In this document: positions 26,598 to 35,149 of the stretch, in pieces
Layout: each line of letters opens with the position of its first letter
How positions within the stretch are numbered: position 1 is the stretch's first letter
Origin: Bacteroidia bacterium
GTDB taxonomy: Bacteria > Bacteroidota > Bacteroidia > Bacteroidales > VadinHA17
Direction: 5' to 3'
DNA: 58,188 nucleotides
Assembly: GCA_026391555.1 (NCBI GenBank)
Contig: JAPLEB010000118.1
Span: 1 to 58,188 of the forward strand
The notes under the pieces: model-generated
Seen by the model: only the letters and a program-made list of their open reading frames with translations
What the model was told of the DNA's origin: nothing
Database searches by the model: none
Program-made: the position numbers and the translations under genes

Positions 26598-28037
26598 CTA
26601 AAATTTACCTTTATTGTTATTTTGGGTAGCGTGTCGTTTTTCGCCCGGCATTTCGCCGCGGTGCCCGAATTCAGTTGTTTTCCTGGTTCCGGCATCTTTC
26701 ATATACCAGTCTTTCGTCAGATTTTGCGGAATATTATCTCCGGTCTCATCCATCCATTTGGTCAAAATCCGGCGTAATTCTTTAAGATTTTTCTGATACT
26801 CCGGAACAGAAATTAGATTTTTCAGCTGATCAGGGTCTGATGTATTTTGGTACAATTCCTCTTTGGGTCTTGGTACCAAAAACACATCTGCCTGGACAGG
26901 AGAAATTTCCCCATCCTTATTCAAATTCAGCAAATCCTGAAACGAAGGGCTCCCAAGAGCATCAGCCGGTCCGCTATTGGCAAATTGAGGTCGCGAATTC
27001 AGAATATAAAGGAAATCTTTGGTGCGAACCATTCGCTCGTGCGCCTCATAATCGTGCCAGTTGTGCTCGGCAAATACAAAATTTCTAAATGATTTTCCAG
27101 GATTGTCCAGCAGGCTTTTAAAGCTAACCCCCTGAACACTTTCCGGAATTTTGGCTGACGCGAGCGCTAACAAAGTTGGAGCAATATCGATGGAACTTAC
27201 CAGGCTCTGACACACCCTCTCCTTTTCCCCAATTCCTTTGGGCCAATAGATGATAAACGGCGTTTTCATTCCTCGATCATTGACCCTGGTTTTGCTGTGA
27301 GGGAAAGGCCGTCCATTATCAGCCATCACCACGATGATCGTATTTTCCAGGACTTTTTGTTTGCGCAGTTCATCCATAACTAATCCAATATTATGATCGA
27401 ACCTTGCAATCTCATCGTAATATTTGGCCAAATCACTTTTTGTACCTTTTGCATCGGCGAGATAAAACGGTGGAGTTACATTAGCAGGATTGTGAGTTCC
27501 TGAGAATTCGTTAGTCCCCCATGGTCGATGCGCATCGTACGAAGCATACCACATCATAAAAGGTTTTTCCTTTGGCCGGTCCTGAAGCGTTTTTATCCAA
27601 AGTTCTTCCCCTCCGTCACCGTTTAATCTGGCATCCTGATTAGTTAAATCAAATCCGCGAAGTGCATATTTCCCCATATGAAATTTACCAGCCTGAGCAG
27701 TGTAATACCCTTGCTGTTTCAGAATTTCAGTGAATGAAACCATTTCGAGTGGAGGTTCCGTGTGCAATTCAGCAGCTCCTGTGTTGTGCGGATATCTTCC
27801 CGTGATAATACTATTACGGCTTGGACTGCATGAACTGGCCGTCAGAAAAAAGTTGGTAAATCGGATTCCATTGGAAGCCAGACGATCAATATTGGGTGTC
27901 ATAACCTCTTTGTTCCCGTAACAACCCAAATCATTCCAACTGACATCATCGGCCAGAAACAAGATGATGTCAGGTTTCTCCTGTGCATGAGCAACCGTTG
28001 AAAATGCAGCAAACCCTAACAAGCAAAGTGATTTCAT
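26598..28037 (-). CDS. Cys-type sulfatase, heparan N-sulfatase (SGSH)-like
   Basis: A 479-residue secreted sulfatase. The signal peptide ends at VAHAQ (about 19). Catalytic parts are KPDIILFLADDVSWND, the formylglycine motif SSCSPSRNSIITG (Cys70), GKFHMG (Phe in place of the usual Trp) and VMADNGRPFPHSKTR. The SSCSPSR and DNGxPFP motifs are those of the sulfamidase-like group (S1_8-type, which includes human SGSH), so an N- or O-sulfated amino sugar or related residue is possible, but this is by resemblance only. The C-terminus is Lys/Asn-rich. The gene lies between two gene fossils, a lyase tail upstream (28062-28148) and a sulfatase leader downstream (26520-26571). Confidence 0.92.
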   Translation of the reverse strand: MKSLCLLGFAAFSTVAHAQEKPDIILFLADDVSWNDLGCYGNKEVMTPNIDRLASNGIRFTNFFLTASSCSPSRNSIITGRYPHNTGAAELHTEPPLEMVSFTEILKQQGYYTAQAGKFHMGKYALRGFDLTNQDARLNGDGGEELWIKTLQDRPKEKPFMMWYASYDAHRPWGTNEFSGTHNPANVTPPFYLADAKGTKSDLAKYYDEIARFDHNIGLVMDELRKQKVLENTIIVVMADNGRPFPHSKTRVNDRGMKTPFIIYWPKGIGEKERVCQSLVSSIDIAPTLLALASAKIPESVQGVSFKSLLDNPGKSFRNFVFAEHNWHDYEAHERMVRTKDFLYILNSRPQFANSGPADALGSPSFQDLLNLNKDGEISPVQADVFLVPRPKEELYQNTSDPDQLKNLISVPEYQKNLKELRRILTKWMDETGDNIPQNLTKDWYMKDAGTRKTTEFGHRGEMPGEKRHATQNNNKGKF

Positions 28038-28061
28038 AATTTCAAAATTAGTTTTTTAGTT

Positions 28062-28148
28062 TTACTTACCCTTTAAGACAGTAGTTAAATTATACATATT
28101 CCACTTGTTTAGTGTAACATTATCCTTTTCTCCTAAATCGAAATAATC
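28062..28148 (-). pseudogene. 3' end of a lost alginate-lyase-like gene
   Basis: On the minus strand, in a frame different from the beta-helix gene whose stop it overlaps, 28148-28062 reads DYFDLGEKDNVTLNKWNMYNLTT and continues five codons to TAA. The C-terminus of the intact alginate-lyase-fold protein at 33905 reads VLGEQGDEYVTLNKGDIFNF, so LGE..D..VTLNK is shared at the same distance from the stop. The rest of the gene is absent. The fossil precedes the sulfatase at 28037 by 24 bases, just as the intact lyase precedes the sulfatase at 33851 by 53. Confidence 0.6.
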
Positions 28149-31100
28149 TATTCTTTCAAAAACTTGCTTTGGATAACCCGGCCTTGCGCATCTTTTAGAT
28201 TTATGATGTACAAGCCACTAGTAAATCTACTTAGATTAACCCTCAACTGATTCGAGTTGATCCAATTGTTCTCAAATTGGAGTTTCCCATCTACTCCAAA
28301 GATTTTGATTTCGCGAATGATTTCGTTAGTAGTGATGTACAATTCGCTCGCGGCAGGGTTGGGATACAATTTAAACCCTTGCTTATCCGTGGTAGTTTTC
28401 AAGCCAGGAATAATTACTTCCTTGCCCGTTGCTATCGTCACCGCGGCTTTTTGAGTCCCAGATGTCAAATTAATTCTATCAAGGTTCACCGTTTGCCCCG
28501 ATTTTTCTTTTACATATATATTAACATTCGTTGCATCTGCCGGTATCATCAGCGATGAAACAAATACGGCACAATCTGCTGATAACTCCATATCCGTGCA
28601 GGTACTTACACTGATGTTTTCGGTAAGGCCATGCCCTGTTACTTTAAAACTACCCGGAAGAGCTGTCAGAGTATCCACATTGGTTGTCAATGATGGAGTG
28701 AAGGCTGTTACCTGTCCTTCCATGGAAATATACCTCGATATGGCACCACTTGATAACAGTTCTATATCCCCTGTAACTTTCGTGCCGTTAGCTGTGCCAC
28801 GAACAGGGGCAAAACGGACATACACTGAGAGGTTTGAAGCATTGGAAGCTACTGAAACAGAGTCTGAAAAATTAATATTATCGGTAGATACTTCATAACC
28901 TGTGGGTGAGGTTATTGCAATGTTCGCGGTAAGGCTTGCACCCCATACCGGAAAACTCCGCGATATAGATGTGGAATCTGCATCAACAGGGGTTTCGAAA
29001 ACCATGTTTTCCTGATCAATGCGAATATTAGGATCAAGTGAGGAGACTTTAATATTATTTATTTCTACATAGTCTCCACCTCCTTCAATTCCTAACCTTC
29101 CCGGGTCGGTGATAGTGAGTGCGCTGGTTTGTATCTTTTGTACACCATTAACCAATAAAGTTATGGTAACGCCGTTCATTGTTATTTTCCAATCCTCATA
29201 CTTCCCCACAGTAGGGCCTGCGGCACTACTAGTTGCTTTATTGGTAAAAATACCATCTTTTATATCACGCATCGAATCATAAGCGTCTATGCCAGCCATT
29301 AAGTCAACCTTACATTCACGTATCTCCCAGCGAGATTGGACATTGTTCCATCCTACCTGAATAAAAGCATAATTGGCCATAAGCGGACTAAAATCATCTA
29401 TACCATTGCTTGTGGGAAAGGCATTAGCATCATTGTCGAAAGCATGCGGGTCCACGCGAAGGTAAAAGTAAAAATAACCCTGGTTGCTCACTTTATATTC
29501 CTTGATTTTTACCCGCGCTTCCACCTTTATGTTTTTCAATACAGGATAAGCTTGCAGAAAAGATTCGGTTAAGTGAGCGTTGTCATATTTACTTTCCATG
29601 CGGTAAACTCTATCAATTTTACCATTTGCGTCTTCATCTCTACTGTCGCTATCAAGTTGTATCTGCCACATGCCTTCTCCTATAGTGTTCCGGTTGTCTG
29701 TGTGAATTGTCATACCTGTCCATCCGGGGAGTAAATGTTCTCTGGAACGAGGGGCTGAAACTGTATCTGCTTCAAAATCTCTGTAATAAATGCAATCAGG
29801 ATCATTGTCCGGACAATTTCTTGATATATTGGCATTTAATTTATCATCAGAAATCATATCCAATGGGTCGTTGACTGCTGTTATTGCAATATCATCAAAA
29901 TATGCCTGAACACTGTCAGCAACAATAGCAATCCCTCCGGGGGACAATTTCGATACTAAAGCGGTTGCTTTTTCTACATTATCAACCAACAACCTTACTG
30001 TGTCGCCCATCACTTCAGCTTTTATGCAGTACCATTGGTTGGCGTTCAATTTTTGTACAGCAGATGCTGCCAGTTCAATGGTTTCGCCAATAAATGAGGT
30101 TTCCTGATTGGCACTTGTTGGATAAGTACTAACATCAGGCTGTCTGCGCGATATTTTCCATTTATCGTCTGAGAAATCATATCCTACCCTTAATGTTTGT
30201 ACATCATAGTCATTCCTCAGGCTAAATGCAATTCCTCCGTAAGACAGGGAGGAAGGGTTAGTTATTAATTTGAATTTGGATTCAAAGTCAAAGTTTAGGT
30301 AATTGGAAACCCTGTAATCGATAATAGCATTTGCTGTTATTGGTGATTCCAGTACTTTGTTGCCATTATCGTTGCTTATTTCCCAATCGTTAAACTCAAG
30401 AGGGAGCCAGTCTGAAGATGTAGGAACACTACCCGCTGAGTAGTTTTCAAAATTTTCTGTAAACTCTCCCGCCAAGTCAATAAATTCGGATGGGTTTTTC
30501 CCATCGGATATTCTTTTGTTATTGCTATAATCATTGATATAGCTATAGATATCGTTGTAGCCACTCCTTATGCCGGCTGAAGCACTAATGGATGCCCCTG
30601 ACGCGTGCCCATCAGGATACATGAAGCCATCTTCAATGTAGCATGGTGTTTGCCCTGAAAACACATCCCGGAGCCTGAAATCCTGAGGGTTACTTATTGC
30701 CGCATTCATAATTTTGAGATCATAAAAGCTTGTCATATCTACCGAATCTGAATAATTACCCCTAAAGAGCCACCACATTATTCCACCATCGTTATGTATA
30801 ATGTGGAGTTTGCCATGGGCTATGTGGGTTAAGGGTACGTCGTGCAAATAATTTTGGGAAAACTCACCTCCATTATTCGGCATGATCAGATGAACCATCC
30901 CCATTTCACTTCCCCACATAGAAGCTCTTGAAAAGTCATTTCTCCGTGACTTTATTAACCTTCTTGCCATACGTTCGAGATTATCGAATTGCCCACTTGG
31001 ACCTAAGTGCATCGCAAAGCCATTATTACCTTTAAAGTCATTGTAGTCAATAAAAACCCCACTTCCTTCTGCTACGGTAATACCGCTTCCCCCAAGGTAT

Positions 31101-32413
31101 TCTATCCCCGTTTTATAAAAAAAGTTGTCAGCCACATTAATATTCCATTCACCATCACCTTTAGCAGGAGTATGGTTTGTTGCGGCATCAACTAATATAC
31201 CGGTACTGCTTATCTCAGTAAAAATATTCCCTGCAATATGTATGTCGTGGTTGCCAATGTTCAATGAAACACCGTTTGAACCAATGTCACGGAACAAGTT
31301 ACGCTCCATAACAATATGGTGTGCATGGTACATCTCAATGCAATTTTTCATGATCGTCCCTACGCCTTTAGCGGATTGCATAACACGGTAATACCCGCCA
31401 ATACGCTCAATAATCCCTTCATCGCTGGCACGAAGAAATGTGTTGTGCGAAAACTGCAGTCCGAAAAATTTAATATGGTGTGCCTTATTGAGTTCTATGA
31501 CAGTCTCTAATTTAGGTGCCACCACATCAATGGTTGACATATTTTCACCTGTCGCAGGTTTGTAATAAACCTTATCCAAAGTTTCATCTAAAAACCATTC
31601 CCGTTCTGCATCTAAAAAGCTAAAAGCATTCTCAAGATAATAGTCGGTCTTGATACCAGCTCGGGCATCCGTATCAAAAGCTAAACCTCTGTAGCTTAAC
31701 CTGGCCATGTTACCACCAATATCAGTAAAGGTATCTACAAGATAACACCTGCCGTTGAAGTTTGCCATATTAAACAACTCTACTTTCTGAAGTTCGGAGG
31801 CAGACATATTTTGTACCACAGATACAGGCACCTCTGCTTCATTTTTAACAGGTAAATATAAAGCCCCATCTTTTGTAGCATTTAGATTGAACCAGTAATT
31901 GTCAAAGTCAACGTCATCCGGTGTTGCGTCAGCACCCGTATCAATATTGGGTATGCGGGCACGGATGGCTCGCTGAATACGGCCAGTGTTGCTGGCAACA
32001 TACAATTGCCTGAAACGAAAACCATCGGTTACCGGAGCCTCATATATCCCATCACTGTTGCTATCGGTCCATCCGGTGATTGGTATCCCTCCACTGATAA
32101 CAGGTAATTGCCCGTCAACATTGCGGAAGATTACATAATGTCCATTTTGCCCTGAATGTGCTTCGGTTAATGTGATGGTTTGGTCCACCTGGTAACGCCC
32201 TCCATAGAGGTACACGACTATATCGCCACCCATTCTGGCAGTTGAGGCAGATACAAGGTTCAATACCTCAGTTAAGGAACCGGGGCTACCTTGTGTACAT
32301 GCTGACCCTGACCCGCCAGGAGAAGCATAAAAGACTGTTTGTACTCCACCCTGGCCATTTACCGGAGTACATTCAATCAGAACAAATAGTAATATTGACA
32401 CTATTTGCAACAA
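28148..32413 (-). CDS. Giant secreted right-handed beta-helix enzyme (GH141-like), type IX tail
   Basis: A protein of about 1420 residues. Residues about 25-180 open with FYASPGGSGS, GGRYQVDQTITLTEAHSG and PVISGGIPITGW, then FRQLYVAS: the opening of GH141 and related parallel beta-helix carbohydrate-active proteins. Beta-helix coils run to about 600 (HHIVMERNLF, HDIHIAGNIF, WNINVADNFF). Two jelly-roll domains follow (about 655-850 and 885-1150), then two Ig-like domains and a type IX sorting domain (1346-1421, GFKLYPNP). It is probably a surface glycosidase or lyase. No ATG start exists: TTG at 32413 is given, but the frame is open upstream from ATT at 32437, reading (M)KKVLQRKLLQIVSILLFVL, a much better signal peptide. 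The stop of the upstream sulfatase is 4 bases before that ATT. Confidence 0.85.
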   Translation of the reverse strand: MLQIVSILLFVLIECTPVNGQGGVQTVFYASPGGSGSACTQGSPGSLTEVLNLVSASTARMGGDIVVYLYGGRYQVDQTITLTEAHSGQNGHYVIFRNVDGQLPVISGGIPITGWTDSNSDGIYEAPVTDGFRFRQLYVASNTGRIQRAIRARIPNIDTGADATPDDVDFDNYWFNLNATKDGALYLPVKNEAEVPVSVVQNMSASELQKVELFNMANFNGRCYLVDTFTDIGGNMARLSYRGLAFDTDARAGIKTDYYLENAFSFLDAEREWFLDETLDKVYYKPATGENMSTIDVVAPKLETVIELNKAHHIKFFGLQFSHNTFLRASDEGIIERIGGYYRVMQSAKGVGTIMKNCIEMYHAHHIVMERNLFRDIGSNGVSLNIGNHDIHIAGNIFTEISSTGILVDAATNHTPAKGDGEWNINVADNFFYKTGIEYLGGSGITVAEGSGVFIDYNDFKGNNGFAMHLGPSGQFDNLERMARRLIKSRRNDFSRASMWGSEMGMVHLIMPNNGGEFSQNYLHDVPLTHIAHGKLHIIHNDGGIMWWLFRGNYSDSVDMTSFYDLKIMNAAISNPQDFRLRDVFSGQTPCYIEDGFMYPDGHASGASISASAGIRSGYNDIYSYINDYSNNKRISDGKNPSEFIDLAGEFTENFENYSAGSVPTSSDWLPLEFNDWEISNDNGNKVLESPITANAIIDYRVSNYLNFDFESKFKLITNPSSLSYGGIAFSLRNDYDVQTLRVGYDFSDDKWKISRRQPDVSTYPTSANQETSFIGETIELAASAVQKLNANQWYCIKAEVMGDTVRLLVDNVEKATALVSKLSPGGIAIVADSVQAYFDDIAITAVNDPLDMISDDKLNANISRNCPDNDPDCIYYRDFEADTVSAPRSREHLLPGWTGMTIHTDNRNTIGEGMWQIQLDSDSRDEDANGKIDRVYRMESKYDNAHLTESFLQAYPVLKNIKVEARVKIKEYKVSNQGYFYFYLRVDPHAFDNDANAFPTSNGIDDFSPLMANYAFIQVGWNNVQSRWEIRECKVDLMAGIDAYDSMRDIKDGIFTNKATSSAAGPTVGKYEDWKITMNGVTITLLVNGVQKIQTSALTITDPGRLGIEGGGDYVEINNIKVSSLDPNIRIDQENMVFETPVDADSTSISRSFPVWGASLTANIAITSPTGYEVSTDNINFSDSVSVASNASNLSVYVRFAPVRGTANGTKVTGDIELLSSGAISRYISMEGQVTAFTPSLTTNVDTLTALPGSFKVTGHGLTENISVSTCTDMELSADCAVFVSSLMIPADATNVNIYVKEKSGQTVNLDRINLTSGTQKAAVTIATGKEVIIPGLKTTTDKQGFKLYPNPAASELYITTNEIIREIKIFGVDGKLQFENNWINSNQLRVNLSRFTSGLYIINLKDAQGRVIQSKFLKE

Positions 32414-32441
32414 CTTTCTTTGTAAAACTTTTTTAATAATA

Positions 32442-33851
32442 TTAAATTTTAGTCAGGACTAAATTCTGCCGATTCCCTTTCCCATTTTCCAATTCATCAA
32501 CGCTAATCGCATTGACCGATTTCAAATAACCATCCAGCTTTAATTCGAGCGACTTTGATTTTTCCGTTTCCTGTTTCGACAAATCCTTTTGTTCACCGAT
32601 ATCATTCGATAAATCAAAAAGCTGCACCTTACCGCTGTCCAAATATTTAATTAACTTAAATTTCCCATCTCTGATTGCCGAATGCGGCGACTTGATACCT
32701 GCTCCACCGGCATAAGGACGGTGGAAATAAAGAGCTCTATCTTTATATTTTGTTCCCCCTTCAAATAATGGTTTTATTGATTGACCATCCAGGTTAGCAG
32801 GCAATTCCCCTTTATATTTAACAAGGTCAGCAATAGTCGGAAGAATATCGTAAGTTATTACAGGTGTATCGCAAAAAGTATTAGGTTTGATACCGGGTCC
32901 TTTAACCATAAATGGTACTCGTACTCCCCCTTCAAACAGATCCCATTTTCCTCTTTGTAAGGGAAGGTTATATCCCATCCCGTTTTTTGTCTCTTTTTCG
33001 TGGCTGTCAGGTGGAAAGAATGGTACACCGCCGTTATCGGACAGGAAAAAGATATAGGTATTATTGCTCAGACCTAATTCTTCCACCTTTGCTAAAAGTT
33101 TTCCAATTGATTGGTCCAAATCATATAGCATCGCTGCAAAAGTGGACAAATTGTGTTTTTCACCTTTCGGCAAGGCCTCAAATTTGGAATATGACTCTGG
33201 GGTACAGATGATTTTTTCGTGAACGGCATAATGAGAAAGTTGTAAAAAGAAAGGCTTGTTTTGAGCTTTCTGTTCCTCTATAAAGCGGATGGAACGGTCG
33301 GTCAGCGAAAAAACCAATTTGGGATCATCCTGCTTATTCACCTCCAACCATGTACTATTCTTCGACCAACCGCCTTGTTTATTGCTCGTTTGCCCATCAC
33401 TGAAGTCATAACCCATAACGGAAGGATCGCAACCAATATGCCATTTGCCGAAATGAGCTGTGGCATAAGATGGATTTGCTGCTTTAATCATTTTTGCCAA
33501 TGAAAATATCGTTTCATGATTGATATGTAAGGTGGGTTGTCCTACTTTTACCATGTTGATACGGGCGGGCGTTTGACCGGTTTGTATGCTGTAACGTGAA
33601 GGGGCACAAACAGCAGCTGCCGCATAACCGTTCGTAAAACGGACACTTTGGGAAGCCAATCTTTCAAGATTGGGCGTTTGATGAAAGTCGCTCTTCGAAT
33701 CGGGGACTTTGTTGTCCATTACAGTTGACAATGATGACCAACCCAGGTCGTCGGCCAGAATGAGGATAATATTGGGCGTTTTACTCTGTGAAAAACCCAA
33801 AAAGGAAGATAGCAACATCCCTCCTGTAAGGCAACAGTGATTTGTTTTCAT
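32442..33851 (-). CDS. Cys-type S1 sulfatase
   Basis: A 469-residue secreted sulfatase. The signal peptide (about 1-21, ending FLGFSQ) is followed by TPNIILILADDLGWSS, the formylglycine motif CAPSRYSIQTGQ (Cys82), FGKWHIG and FLSDNGGVPF. Between the first strand and the active-site Cys it carries a short insertion (NKVPDSKSDFHQ) common in one group of Bacteroidota S1 enzymes. It follows the alginate-lyase-fold gene by 53 bases and is almost contiguous with the beta-helix gene, so all three are probably one transcript. A copy of its leader survives as a fossil at 26520-26571. Confidence 0.93.
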   Translation of the reverse strand: MKTNHCCLTGGMLLSSFLGFSQSKTPNIILILADDLGWSSLSTVMDNKVPDSKSDFHQTPNLERLASQSVRFTNGYAAAAVCAPSRYSIQTGQTPARINMVKVGQPTLHINHETIFSLAKMIKAANPSYATAHFGKWHIGCDPSVMGYDFSDGQTSNKQGGWSKNSTWLEVNKQDDPKLVFSLTDRSIRFIEEQKAQNKPFFLQLSHYAVHEKIICTPESYSKFEALPKGEKHNLSTFAAMLYDLDQSIGKLLAKVEELGLSNNTYIFFLSDNGGVPFFPPDSHEKETKNGMGYNLPLQRGKWDLFEGGVRVPFMVKGPGIKPNTFCDTPVITYDILPTIADLVKYKGELPANLDGQSIKPLFEGGTKYKDRALYFHRPYAGGAGIKSPHSAIRDGKFKLIKYLDSGKVQLFDLSNDIGEQKDLSKQETEKSKSLELKLDGYLKSVNAISVDELENGKGNRQNLVLTKI

Positions 33852-33904
33852 TTAGACTATTTTATCTTTTAATCATTTCATGTTTCACCTATCCGTTTTG
33901 GTGG

Positions 33905-35056
33905 TCAAAAATTGAAAATATCTCCTTTGTTGAGTGTTACATATTCATCGCCCTGCTCTCCTAATACGGGTCTGTTTGTATTCAGCCAATCTTTCATGGA
34001 TGTGGGTAATATACAATTACTATTGGCTATCTCGAAAGTATTAACCTGTACCGTTTTATCATTATCCGGATTTTTATACCAAGGGAACGGCTCGCCTAAA
34101 ATACTCCATTTAAACAACTGCTCAATAACTCCTTGAAAATTTGCGCCTTGAGGTGTTTTGGCTGTCCAAAAATCATAACCTGCATATCGGGCCATCTCTA
34201 AAGATTGGACTGTAGTGGTCATTGCTAAATAACTATATGTTAATCCCTTACGACCTAATTCCCGGACAGCCTCCAACGGGAGATAAACTCCATTGGAATC
34301 ATTCGCCAATTTCCATGAAGTTCCAAAGCTTGCTACTTTCCCGGTCGAATTCGCTTTATAATAGGAGAGCAACTCATTGAGCGATTCTTCTAATAATTCC
34401 CGGTCTTCAAAAACTACGGCAGCAGCCATGCACCCTACGACTCCGGCATCAGCCCAGTTATTCAGCTTGGTACGCATAACATCAATGGTATTCACAAGGC
34501 ACTGCTCCTTCCACCATCTCTTAAATAGAAAACGATCTTCTTGTTTCCAACCCTCATAATCATTCAATAAATCGGCCGAGTAAAGCATTGGCGTAAACCA
34601 TGCACCAAGCTGCAAATAAATACTTTTTCCTGTAAACGCCGTATTCTTTCTTGCCCACGTATTCAAAACTTCAACAGCCTTGATAGCGTATTTTTCATTC
34701 CCGGTATAGGTATAGGCCAACGCGGAAGTATAAGCTGCACTGCAGCTTCTCCACAGCGAATCTCTTAGTTCCGGATCACCTTTGGAAATATAAAAAGTAT
34801 CAGGTGGATTTGGCAAAAAGGTTTGTAGAGAATCGGCAGCCAATATCAGCTTTTTGAAAGCTGTTGCCTGGGGTTCAACTCCATTTTTAATTCGATCCTT
34901 TACTATAGCAATCTCTTTTGCAGAAGTCACGGTCATTGGATGTTGAAATTTAAAATCTTTTGCCAAAGTAATAAGATCTTCATTGCCGGTTATTTCCACC
35001 TGACTAAATCCAACAAGACAAATAAATAATAGGATTATTGATAATTTGAGTTCCAT
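33905..35056 (-). CDS. Alginate-lyase-superfamily protein (PL5/PL38-like)
   Basis: A 383-residue protein with a signal peptide (about 1-18) and an alpha/alpha-toroid fold of the Alginate_lyase family (PF05426). Visible family landmarks are the paired helices around YTGNEKYAIKAVEVLNTWA, QLGAWFTPMLYSADLL, and the LNNWADAG block, where Asn-Asn-Trp matches the catalytic NN(H)xY/W region of these lyases, followed later by LPLEAVRELGRKGLTYS. Such enzymes cut uronic-acid polymers by beta-elimination; the precise polymer (alginate, glucuronan or another) cannot be told. It sits in the minus-strand operon between the heparinase-like gene and a sulfatase, consistent with a sulfated uronic-acid target. 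Confidence 0.85.
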   Translation of the reverse strand: MELKLSIILLFICLVGFSQVEITGNEDLITLAKDFKFQHPMTVTSAKEIAIVKDRIKNGVEPQATAFKKLILAADSLQTFLPNPPDTFYISKGDPELRDSLWRSCSAAYTSALAYTYTGNEKYAIKAVEVLNTWARKNTAFTGKSIYLQLGAWFTPMLYSADLLNDYEGWKQEDRFLFKRWWKEQCLVNTIDVMRTKLNNWADAGVVGCMAAAVVFEDRELLEESLNELLSYYKANSTGKVASFGTSWKLANDSNGVYLPLEAVRELGRKGLTYSYLAMTTTVQSLEMARYAGYDFWTAKTPQGANFQGVIEQLFKWSILGEPFPWYKNPDNDKTVQVNTFEIANSNCILPTSMKDWLNTNRPVLGEQGDEYVTLNKGDIFNF

Positions 35057-35076
35057 CGCATATAATTTTGCTTTGA

Positions 35077-35148
35077 TTAAATCGAGTATTCCACAAGTTT
35101 CTTCAATTTCATTATCATTCCGTTGTATGTTTTTGAAATCTTGCTCAT
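35077..35148 (-). CDS. Possible 23-residue small protein, coupled to the lyase gene
   Basis: In the 93-base gap between two lyase genes the minus strand holds an ATG, one base after the stop of the heparinase-like gene (TAAAATG), opening 23 codons: MSKISKTYNGMIMKLKKLVE then three more residues and TAA. It is basic (six Lys) and could form an amphipathic helix. The tight stop-start spacing is that of a translationally coupled gene. I recognise no family. It may be a real small protein, a coupling leader for the next gene, or chance. Confidence 0.25.
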   Translation of the reverse strand: MSKISKTYNGMIMKLKKLVEYSI

Positions 35149-35149
35149 T

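Noticed and set aside
26456-26695. 79-codon minus-strand frame overlapping the sulfatase end at 26598
   Set aside because: It is a frame-shifted reading through the sulfatase 3' end and the leader fossil; the meaningful frame of the fossil is a different one.
28148-32413. Beta-helix protein as a PL6-type alginate lyase
   Set aside because: The N-terminal GGxYxxxxTxxLTxxxSGxNG and PVISGGxxIxGW pattern fits GH141-like proteins better and no PL6 catalytic Lys/Arg motif could be identified.
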